This document shows, piece by piece, positions 1 to 6,997 of a stretch of 64,000 nucleotides of DNA. The translations under genes and the position numbers were made by a program. Position 1 is the stretch's first letter; every line of letters starts with the position of its first letter. The stretch comes from Cloacibacterium sp. TD35. GTDB lineage: Bacteria; Bacteroidota; Bacteroidia; Flavobacteriales; Weeksellaceae. The stretch is from NCBI RefSeq assembly GCF_028864635.1, contig NZ_CP104850.1, positions 2,052,001-2,116,000 of the forward strand. Direction: 5' to 3'. The notes beneath the pieces were generated by a model that made no database searches, was not told where the DNA came from, and worked only from the letters and a program-made list of their open reading frames with translations.

Positions 1-155
1 ATTACACTGTAATCTAATAAGTTTTGCGCTACTCTCCAAGTGATAAAAGCATCTTCCTGAATATGATGCGTGAGCAAAAAAAGAAGTTTTACCAATACGG
101 TAAAAACAACTGCCAAAAGAGGAAATTTTGCGTACTTCTGTATAGTTTCAGACAT
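1..155 (-). CDS. N-terminal fragment of an integral membrane protein, possibly glycosyltransferase-like
   Basis: Only the first 51 codons lie in the window; the gene runs off the left edge. The start is the ATG read leftwards from 155, 20 nt downstream of a -7 box (175-182). The visible protein has a short basic N-terminus, one hydrophobic segment at about residues 12-29, then a luminal-type stretch with the motif EDAFITWRVAQNLL. A D-A-F-I-T-x-R pattern after the first membrane helix is common in polytopic GT-C-type bacterial glycosyltransferases, so such a role is possible. The fragment is too short to assign a family with confidence. Confidence 0.6.
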   Translation of the reverse strand, partial: MSETIQKYAKFPLLAVVFTVLVKLLFLLTHHIQEDAFITWRVAQNLLDYSV

Positions 156-174
156 TTTTTCGTGTAAATTTTTA

Positions 175-182
175 CAAATATA
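175..182 (-). promoter_or_regulatory. -7 promoter box of the left-edge gene
   Basis: Reads TATATTTG on the minus strand, an exact match to the Bacteroidota -7 consensus TAnnTTTG, with its final G 20 nt before the start codon at 155. No clear -33 box was identified. Confidence 0.6.
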
Positions 183-224
183 GTTTTAAAAAAATCGCTG
201 TCAAAGATTTTAGACTTTCAGTCA

Positions 225-258
225 TAAAAAAATCCGTCAGAATATTTCTAACGGATTT
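225..258 (-). terminator. Rho-independent terminator of the DUF2723 gene
   Basis: AAATCCGT and ACGGATTT form the outer stem and AGAA/TTCT an inner stem. On the minus strand the hairpin is followed by a T run. It lies just beyond the stop of the gene at 282-3767. Confidence 0.75.
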
Positions 259-281
259 TATGTTAAATTTTAATTGAAAAA

Positions 282-3200
282 CTAGTTCGTTGCTTTCATC
301 ATTTGTCTGGTGATTTCCGCTTCTTTTTCTTTTGGATAAGTAGAATCATAAGGTTTCATCACTTCAAATAAATAAGAATAAAACGGTGTGATTTTTTGCA
401 CTTTCTCAGCTTCTTTAAAAGCTTTTTCTTTTCCTGCCATTTGCAAATCACTGATGAAGTTTTTAAATCTCTTGTCAATAGGTTCGATGGATTTTAACAA
501 GTAATTGTAACCTTTATCTTTTTGACCGATTTTCTTATACGCATCAGAAACTGCTCCTGTTACCAATGAATACAAGATTGGTTGAGCATTCATCTGTTTT
601 CTTACAAATTTTTGTTCGTATTTAGAAAGCGACAAGTAATAATCGTACTCTTCAAAAATATCTCTTTTTAATTGTTCTGCCAGTTGTAATCCTTTTTGCT
701 CTTGACCTGCAACTATATACCCATAAACCATTGCGCTTAAAGAACGAGGGTCATTATATTTTGAAGAAGGTATTTCTCTGCTTGCTAAATCTAAAAGTTC
801 AATTGCTTTTGCTTTCTTACCTTCTAAAGTCAATGCTTCTGCGGCTCTACTTGCAGAACTTCTGTAACTTACGATATTCTGTGTACAAGTTTCGTCCATG
901 TGAACATTTAGATCTTTGAAATTGCCCCACTTGTAGTTTTTCACTATTTGATATAGGTTTTCAGCATCTACTCTTCCCATTTCTCCATCTTCTCTTTCTT
1001 CTGTTTTAATAGGAACTAATCTATAGCTGAAACCATCAAACTGAAGATAATCTTTCAAATAGAAAATGTTTTCGTCATCATAAATTCCACCCACTGAGAA
1101 ATTGATAGGACGTTTCCAATCAAAATTTGCCAAAATATCCATCAAGATATAATTAGCTTTAAACATATTTCCTCTTCTGTAATCTATGGTAATTTGGTCT
1201 ACTGTATTCGGTAAATCTTTAGCAGAAATAATACCAGATTTCACTGCATTTGCTTTATTTACTGGTAAAACAAACCTAGAAACAGGCAAGAAATTAAAAC
1301 GTTCATATTTATCTTCCCCAAAAAGTAATTTTAAAATTTCATCTTTTTCTGGACTTCTTTTTCTCAAGAAATTTACGGCGTCTTTGATGTTCATAGAATC
1401 TTGAACCATATACTTTTTGTAAGGCTCAAATAAACTCTCTGGAACGCCAGCATCTATATTATTCTGAATAAAATTTTTCCAATCTTCTGCAGAAAGTAAA
1501 ACTACTTGATCATTAGTACCATCTCTATATTCTTCGTGCGTAAGCACTGACGGAACTGGCATTGAATTGTATGTTCTGCGTTTTACTTGGTCTATATTCC
1601 AAGGGGTTCCTAAAAGCGTAAAATTCACCACTTTTACATCATCTCTGAATTGCTCTGTTTCTTGTAATCCCCATATTGGATACGTATCATTATCACCATA
1701 AACGAAGAAAATATCATCTTTAGGAAGGGATTTTAATGAAGAATAAGCAAAATCATATGCAGCATAACGCTCACTTCTATCGTGAGAGTTATAATTTTGG
1801 AAGCCCATCATCAATGGAACTCCTAATAAAACGATTCCTGTAACCCAAGTGGCAGCATTTGATTTAATTTTTTCTTGTAAATACCAAAGAATTGCTGCTG
1901 CTCCGAAACCAATCCAAATTGCAAATGCATAGAAACTTCCTACCATAGCGTAATCTCTTTCTCTTGGTTCAAAAGGTTTTACACCGGTATAGAAAATAAT
2001 TCCAAAACTGGTTAAAACGAATAAAGAAAGTAGCGCCCAGAATCTTCCAAAATCTTTATTGAACTGGAAAAACGCTCCCAAAAGTCCTAAAATCAATGGT
2101 AAAAAGAAGAAATAAACTGTACTTTCATTTTTGAATTTTGCAGGCATATCTTTTTGGCTTCCCCATTGCATTTCATCAATTGCAGAAATACCAGAAACCC
2201 AGTTCCCATTGGTGTTTTCCATGTGACCTTCTAAATCGTTCTGTCTTCCTACGAAATTCCACATGAGATACCTTACAAAATAATATCCTATTTGAAATTC
2301 TACAAAATACGTAAGATTTTGTGCCAATGTAGGTCTATGAACCCTTATTAAATCATATTCTCTAGCTTGTTTGTAATCATCAAGCGTAATGCTTCCGTCT
2401 TCAAATTTTTGTCTTAATTGGTCAAAAACTTGTTTTGCCTGAGGATTATCTGCAATATCCTGATTGTCATAATTGAATTCAAAATCCGGCGCACCATACA
2501 TAGAGATGTAGTTGCTCATAACGGTTTCATCTTCATTAAACATTCTCGGCATGATGCTTACATGTTCTTTAGAATAAACGTAATTAAAACGTTCTCCTAC
2601 GATATCATAACGACCAGTTTTTTCGTTTTTCTCATAAACATCACCTGTTTTCTGCGTTTTGTAACTACCATCATCATTTTTTTCAATACCATAGTTGTCT
2701 AAATATGCGGTATAGTTTTGTCCGTAAGAAGTGGGCCAATCTCCGTATTGCTCACGATTGTAATAATCTAGCATTCCGATGGCGTTATCTGGATCATTAA
2801 GGTTCATTGGCGGATTTGCATTCGCTCTAATTGGAATGACTAACCAACAAGAAAAACCAATAATCATATAGATTACTGATAGTGCAATAGTTTGATATAA
2901 TTTGCTTTTAGATTTTCTAGCATAAGAAATTCCTATATACATTAAAGCAAACAAAATGATAAATGCAGCAATAGTTCCTGAATGGAAAGGTAAACCTAAG
3001 CCATTAACAAAGAAAATTTCAGATTTACCGAAAAGACTCATGATAATTGGGAAAATCCCTTTGAAAACAACTGCTAAAATGAAAAGTGTCACCAAATTAG
3101 CGATGATAAAACTCTTCCATGTAAATTCATAATTTCTTGCGTAATAAACCAAACAAACGGCTGGAACTGCTAACATTACCATCATGTGTACCCCCACAGA

Positions 3201-3767
3201 AAGCCCAGTAATGAAGAAAATTAAAATGAGCCAGCGTTCATTATCACTGTCATGATATTCGTTTTCCCATTTGGTAATGAGCCAAACCAAAAGTGCTATA
3301 AACATAGAAGACATAGAATAAACCTCTCCTTCTACCGCAGAAAACCAAAAGGTATCTGAAAAAGTAAAAGCTAAAGCACCAATGACACCAGCAAATAGAA
3401 TTGCAATTTCGTCTGAAACAGTTACCTCTTCAAAGTCTTTATTTAAAAGTCTTCTCACAAAATGAGTAATCGTCCAAAATAAAAACAGTATGGTGAATGC
3501 ACTGAACAGCGCAGACATAGCATTGATAATTACAGAATATTTAGAGCCATCTCCGAAACCAAAAATAGCCGCCACAGCACCCATTAACTGGAATAATGCA
3601 GCACCAGGAGCGTGCGTAACTTCTAATTTTACAGCAGACGAGATGTACTCTCCGCAATCCCAAAAACTAAAATTAGGTTCAATAGTAGATAAATAGGTGA
3701 AAAATGCAATTGCAAAAACCACCCAACCTAAAATGGTATTCCATTTTTTGAAAGTCCAATTCTTCAT
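282..3767 (-). CDS. DUF2723 family multi-pass membrane protein (putative GT-C glycosyltransferase)
   Basis: A 1161-residue protein of the DUF2723 family, widespread in Bacteroidota and related to GT-C/PMT-like glycosyltransferases that use lipid-linked sugars. The first membrane helix (about 12-28) is followed by WDCGEYI at 36-42, whose Asp37 and Glu40 sit where GT-C enzymes carry catalytic acids on the first extracytoplasmic loop. A second loop motif, DTFWFSAVEGEVY, follows. Many further hydrophobic segments lie in the first 350 residues and around 570-680. The C-terminal third is soluble, with helical repeats resembling TPRs. The start is the ATG at 3767. It is monocistronic, with its own terminator. 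The sugar and acceptor are unknown; a role in protein or envelope glycosylation is inference. Confidence 0.85.
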   Translation of the reverse strand: MKNWTFKKWNTILGWVVFAIAFFTYLSTIEPNFSFWDCGEYISSAVKLEVTHAPGAALFQLMGAVAAIFGFGDGSKYSVIINAMSALFSAFTILFLFWTITHFVRRLLNKDFEEVTVSDEIAILFAGVIGALAFTFSDTFWFSAVEGEVYSMSSMFIALLVWLITKWENEYHDSDNERWLILIFFITGLSVGVHMMVMLAVPAVCLVYYARNYEFTWKSFIIANLVTLFILAVVFKGIFPIIMSLFGKSEIFFVNGLGLPFHSGTIAAFIILFALMYIGISYARKSKSKLYQTIALSVIYMIIGFSCWLVIPIRANANPPMNLNDPDNAIGMLDYYNREQYGDWPTSYGQNYTAYLDNYGIEKNDDGSYKTQKTGDVYEKNEKTGRYDIVGERFNYVYSKEHVSIMPRMFNEDETVMSNYISMYGAPDFEFNYDNQDIADNPQAKQVFDQLRQKFEDGSITLDDYKQAREYDLIRVHRPTLAQNLTYFVEFQIGYYFVRYLMWNFVGRQNDLEGHMENTNGNWVSGISAIDEMQWGSQKDMPAKFKNESTVYFFFLPLILGLLGAFFQFNKDFGRFWALLSLFVLTSFGIIFYTGVKPFEPRERDYAMVGSFYAFAIWIGFGAAAILWYLQEKIKSNAATWVTGIVLLGVPLMMGFQNYNSHDRSERYAAYDFAYSSLKSLPKDDIFFVYGDNDTYPIWGLQETEQFRDDVKVVNFTLLGTPWNIDQVKRRTYNSMPVPSVLTHEEYRDGTNDQVVLLSAEDWKNFIQNNIDAGVPESLFEPYKKYMVQDSMNIKDAVNFLRKRSPEKDEILKLLFGEDKYERFNFLPVSRFVLPVNKANAVKSGIISAKDLPNTVDQITIDYRRGNMFKANYILMDILANFDWKRPINFSVGGIYDDENIFYLKDYLQFDGFSYRLVPIKTEEREDGEMGRVDAENLYQIVKNYKWGNFKDLNVHMDETCTQNIVSYRSSASRAAEALTLEGKKAKAIELLDLASREIPSSKYNDPRSLSAMVYGYIVAGQEQKGLQLAEQLKRDIFEEYDYYLSLSKYEQKFVRKQMNAQPILYSLVTGAVSDAYKKIGQKDKGYNYLLKSIEPIDKRFKNFISDLQMAGKEKAFKEAEKVQKITPFYSYLFEVMKPYDSTYPKEKEAEITRQMMKATN

Positions 3768-4000
3768 AGAAATTTTTAAAAATTTACAATGTTGCGAAAT
3801 TAAGTTTTTTTATTCTGATATTTTCTAAAACATCTATTTATTAAGAATATTTTAAGAAAAAAAATGAAAAAATAAAATTAAACGTTTGTTTGGCTTAATA
3901 TTTGTTAAAGAAATCAGCAAAAAATATGAAAAAAATCATTTCTAGATGCTTTCAGTTCAAAATGTTAGGATAAAATGATAAATTTATTTGATTTTTTTCT

Positions 4001-4008
4001 TATTTTTG
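4001..4008 (+). promoter_or_regulatory. -7 promoter box of the cysteine-synthase-like gene
   Basis: TATTTTTG matches TAnnTTTG, with its G 22 nt before the ATG at 4030. The 262-bp divergent region upstream is AT-rich and shows no other feature I can name. Confidence 0.6.
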
Positions 4009-4029
4009 CAATCGGTTTTTTAGAGAAAA

Positions 4030-5076
4030 ATGAAGAAAATGACGAACGTTTTTGATAACATTCTCGGATTAATTGGAAATACTCCAATGGTTAAACTTAA
4101 TGAAGTGACCAAGGATATTCCTGCAAAAGTATTTGCTAAAATAGAATCTTTTAATCCGGGGCATTCTACTAAAGATAGAATCGCGCTTCATATTATAGAA
4201 GCTGCCGAAAGAAAAGGTCTTTTAACCCCAGGTGCTACCATTGTAGAAACCACTTCTGGGAATACAGGCTTTTCAATCGCTATGGTAAGTATTATAAAAG
4301 GATATAAATGTATTCTTTCTGTAAGTGATAAAACAAAACCAGAAAAAATTGCTTATTTAAAGGCTCTAGGTGCTACTGTATACGTTTGTCCAGCTTCTGT
4401 TCCTGCAGATGATCCTCGTTCTTATTATGAAGTAGCAAAAAGGATTGCAGCTGAAACGCCTAATTCTATCTATATCAATCAATATTTTAACGAGCTTAAT
4501 ATAGATGCACACTACTCTTCTACTGGTCCAGAAATTTGGGAACAGACTGAAGGAAAAATTACTCATCTTTTTGCATGTACAGGAACTGGTGGAACACTTT
4601 CTGGTTCGGCTAAATTTTTAAAAGAAAAAAATCCTGATATCAAAATTATTGGTGTAGATGCAGATGGTTCTATCTTAAAAACCTATCATGAAACAGGCGA
4701 AATAGACCCTTCTGAAATTCATTCATACCAAATTGAAGGTTTAGGCAAAAACCTTATTCCATCCGCTTTGCTTTTTGACAGAATAGACCATTTTGTAAGA
4801 GTAAATGATGAAATGAGTGCTTATTGTACTAGAGAAATAGCACTTAAAGAAGCGATTATGGGTGGTTATACTACAGGAGCTGTTTTACAAGCTCTTAGAC
4901 AATATGCTCATGCAAATCCTTTCTCTGAAAACGATTTAGTAGTCTTAATTTTCCCTGACCATGGTTCTAGATATATCACCAAAGTATACAGTGATAAATG
5001 GATGGAGGAACAAGGATTCATCAATAATTGTGTCCATAATTACGAAGAAGTTTTTAAAACAGAATATATTAAATAA
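4030..5076 (+). CDS. PLP-dependent cysteine synthase family enzyme; candidate L-cysteate synthase
   Basis: A 348-residue fold-type II PLP enzyme resembling the catalytic core of cysteine synthase and cystathionine beta-synthase, without CBS domains. The PLP lysine is Lys48 in NPGHSTKDR, where typical family members have GGSVKDR. The substrate loop TSGNTG is at 75-80 and the phosphate-binding TGTGGT at 184-189. The usual reaction is replacement of an O-acetyl or O-phospho group of serine by sulfide. The next gene is an alpha-oxoamine synthase of the type that condenses cysteate with a fatty acyl group, so I infer that this enzyme may supply cysteate, with sulfite as nucleophile. Ordinary cysteine synthase is the alternative. 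A terminator separates the pair but they are only 74 bp apart. Confidence 0.75.
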   Translation: MKKMTNVFDNILGLIGNTPMVKLNEVTKDIPAKVFAKIESFNPGHSTKDRIALHIIEAAERKGLLTPGATIVETTSGNTGFSIAMVSIIKGYKCILSVSDKTKPEKIAYLKALGATVYVCPASVPADDPRSYYEVAKRIAAETPNSIYINQYFNELNIDAHYSSTGPEIWEQTEGKITHLFACTGTGGTLSGSAKFLKEKNPDIKIIGVDADGSILKTYHETGEIDPSEIHSYQIEGLGKNLIPSALLFDRIDHFVRVNDEMSAYCTREIALKEAIMGGYTTGAVLQALRQYAHANPFSENDLVVLIFPDHGSRYITKVYSDKWMEEQGFINNCVHNYEEVFKTEYIK

Positions 5077-5085
5077 AAATAGAAT

Positions 5086-5116
5086 TCAGATGTCCTTCTT
5101 GGCATCTGATTTTTTT
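5086..5116 (+). terminator. Terminator between the cysteine-synthase-like and oxoamine-synthase genes
   Basis: TCAGATG pairs with CATCTGA, and inner CC/GG can also pair; a run of seven T follows. No TAnnTTTG box is evident in the remaining gap to 5151, so read-through may feed the next gene. Confidence 0.65.
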
Positions 5117-5150
5117 AAAATTTAAAATACAAATCCACAATATCATCGAA

Positions 5151-6425
5151 ATGAAAGATATTTTTGAAAGAATTAAAGAAAATCCTGGTCCTCTAGGTCA
5201 ATTTGCAGATTATGGTGAAGGTTATTTCATTTTTCCAAGATTGGAAGGTCCAATTGGACCTAGAATGAAATTCCAAGGAAAAGAAGTAATTTTTTGGAGT
5301 GCAAATGATTATTTAGGACTTTGTAATCACCCAGAAGTTCTAGAAGCTGATGCTAAAGCAGCTGCTGAATATGGTATGTTCTACCCTATGGGAGCTAGAG
5401 CAATGTCTGGTGAAACAGAACAACACTTACAATTAGAAAGAGAATTAGCTGATTTCGTAGGAAAAGAATCTGCTTATTTATTGAATTTCGGTTACCAAGG
5501 AATGCTATCTACAATTGACGCGTTGATTTCAAGACATGACGTAATTGTATATGATTCTAATTCTCACGCTTGTATTGTAGATGGAGTACGTCTTCACATG
5601 GGAAAAAGCTTCATGTTCCGTCATAACGACATGGAAAGCTTCGAAAAAAATATCAAAAGAGCGACTAAAGTTGCAGAAGAAAACGGCGGCGGTATTTTAG
5701 TTATCACTGAAGGAGTTTTCGGGATGACTGGTCAACAAGGTAAGCTTAAAGAAATTGCAGAATTTAAAAAACAATACAGTTTCCGTTTATTAGTAGATGA
5801 TGCTCATGGTTTCGGTACTTTAGGAAAAACTGGAGCTGGAGCTGGAGAAGAGCAAGGTTGCCAAGACCAAATTGATGTGTACTTTTCTACTTTTGCTAAG
5901 TCTATGGCTGGTTTCGGTGCATTTATCGCTGGAAACAAAGAAATCATCAGATACTTAAAATTCAATCTACGTTCTCAAATTTTCGCAAAATCATTGACTA
6001 TGCCAATGGTAATAGGAGGTTTAAAGAGATTAGAACTGTTAAGAACCAGACCAGAAATCAAAGCTAAACTTTGGGAAAATGTAGAAAAACTACAAAGTGG
6101 CCTACTAAAAAGAGGTTTCAACTTAGGAAACTCTAACACTTGTGTAACTCCTGTTTTCATGCAAGGAACACCAGTAGAAGCTACTCTTTTAGTTAAAGAT
6201 TTAAGAGAAAACTTCGGAATTTTCACTTCTGTAGTTGTATATCCAGTAATTCCAAAAGGAAGCATTCTTCTAAGATTAATTCCTACAGCTTCTCACACAG
6301 ATGCTGAAATCAATGAAACTCTTGCTGCTTTTGAAGCTATTCACGATAAATTAGTGAATGGTGTTTACAAGCAACAAGCTGAAAAATTATTAGAAGAACA
6401 AAATTTGAGTTTTAAACCGCTTTAA
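5151..6425 (+). CDS. Alpha-oxoamine synthase family acyltransferase; candidate cysteate-fatty acyltransferase for capnine synthesis
   Basis: A 424-residue PLP enzyme of the family containing 8-amino-7-oxononanoate synthase, 2-amino-3-oxobutyrate CoA ligase and serine palmitoyltransferase. It shows SANDYLGL near residue 50, the cofactor aspartate in VDDAHGFGTLG, and the Schiff-base lysine Lys250 in STFAKSMAGFG. Such enzymes decarboxylatively condense an amino acid with an acyl thioester. In Flavobacterium johnsoniae and related bacteria a member of this family is the cysteate-fatty acyltransferase that makes the sulfonolipid base capnine. The neighbouring cysteine-synthase-like gene supports that reading here. 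Serine palmitoyltransferase is the main alternative and cannot be excluded from sequence alone. It ends at a strong terminator. Confidence 0.8.
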   Translation: MKDIFERIKENPGPLGQFADYGEGYFIFPRLEGPIGPRMKFQGKEVIFWSANDYLGLCNHPEVLEADAKAAAEYGMFYPMGARAMSGETEQHLQLERELADFVGKESAYLLNFGYQGMLSTIDALISRHDVIVYDSNSHACIVDGVRLHMGKSFMFRHNDMESFEKNIKRATKVAEENGGGILVITEGVFGMTGQQGKLKEIAEFKKQYSFRLLVDDAHGFGTLGKTGAGAGEEQGCQDQIDVYFSTFAKSMAGFGAFIAGNKEIIRYLKFNLRSQIFAKSLTMPMVIGGLKRLELLRTRPEIKAKLWENVEKLQSGLLKRGFNLGNSNTCVTPVFMQGTPVEATLLVKDLRENFGIFTSVVVYPVIPKGSILLRLIPTASHTDAEINETLAAFEAIHDKLVNGVYKQQAEKLLEEQNLSFKPL

Positions 6426-6447
6426 TTTTTATTAAAATAAAAAATTG

Positions 6448-6477
6448 AAACCGTTTGGAACTCCAAACGGTTTTTTT
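6448..6477 (+). terminator. Terminator of the oxoamine synthase gene
   Basis: AAACCGTTTGG and CCAAACGGTTT form an 11-bp stem with a 4-nt loop, followed by a T run. It argues against any start of the next gene upstream of about 6480. Confidence 0.9.
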
Positions 6478-6490
6478 AATGCATAATATT

Positions 6491-6901
6491 ATGAAAAAAG
6501 TAACTTTAACTAAGAATGATTACACTAGAATTTATAAAGCCATCACTGATGCTAAAAATTCTAAAACCATTAACAGCAATGAGGCCGAAAAGCTTTTGTC
6601 TGAACTAAGTAAAGCAGAAATTGTACCTTCAGAAAAGATTGATAAGGATGTAGTCACTATGAATTCTGAAGTAAAACTATTTTTTGAAAATACTCAAAAA
6701 GAGCAATCATTTAAAATCGTATATCCTCAAGACGCCAATCTAAAAGAAAACAAAATCTCTATTTTTTCGCCTATTGCTACAGCATTAATTGGATATAGAA
6801 TCGGTGACGAAATAGAATGGATTGTTCCGAGTGGAATGACCAAAATAAAAATTGTAGATCTTATATATCAGCCAGAAGCTGCTGGTGATTTTGATTTATA
6901 A
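6491..6901 (+). CDS. GreA/Rnk-type C-terminal domain protein (elongation-factor-like)
   Basis: A 136-residue protein with an N-terminal helical stretch and a C-terminal FKBP-like domain of the GreA/GreB/Rnk group, recognised from ISIFSPIATALIGYRIGDEIEWIVP, part of which is the family signature (SPIATALIG and GDEIEW). Proteins of this kind bind RNA polymerase. The N-terminal part lacks the long acidic-tipped coiled coil of true GreA, so it is closer to Rnk or a GreA-like accessory factor. The ATG at 6491 is chosen because in-frame codons further upstream lie inside the preceding terminator; the ATG at 6479 is a less likely alternative. It has its own downstream terminator. Confidence 0.75.
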   Translation: MKKVTLTKNDYTRIYKAITDAKNSKTINSNEAEKLLSELSKAEIVPSEKIDKDVVTMNSEVKLFFENTQKEQSFKIVYPQDANLKENKISIFSPIATALIGYRIGDEIEWIVPSGMTKIKIVDLIYQPEAAGDFDL

Positions 6902-6916
6902 AATTCAATGAATTAT

Positions 6917-6951
6917 AATCCGTGAGAAACTCTTCTGACGGATTTTTTTAT
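6917..6951 (+). terminator. Terminator after the GreA/Rnk-like gene
   Basis: AATCCGT pairs with ACGGATT, with an inner AGA/TCT pairing, followed by eight T. It closely resembles the terminator at 225-258. Confidence 0.8.
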
Positions 6952-6974
6952 TCCAAAAATCTACAGGAAAATCA

Positions 6975-6982
6975 TACCTTTG
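6975..6982 (+). promoter_or_regulatory. -7 promoter box of the radical SAM gene
   Basis: TACCTTTG matches TAnnTTTG. It overlaps the TTG at 6980, so that codon would not be transcribed as part of the message. The next in-frame TTG at 6998 lies 16 nt after the box, within the gap seen at other promoters here. Confidence 0.65.
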
Positions 6983-6997
6983 CAAAAATTCATTTTT

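Noticed and set aside
5151-6425. Straight annotation as serine palmitoyltransferase
   Set aside because: The family call is sound but the substrate call is not; the neighbouring cysteine-synthase-like gene and the known flavobacterial cysteate acyltransferase make cysteate at least as likely.
6455-6490. An upstream start for the GreA/Rnk-like gene
   Set aside because: The extension is encoded by the terminator hairpin of the previous gene.
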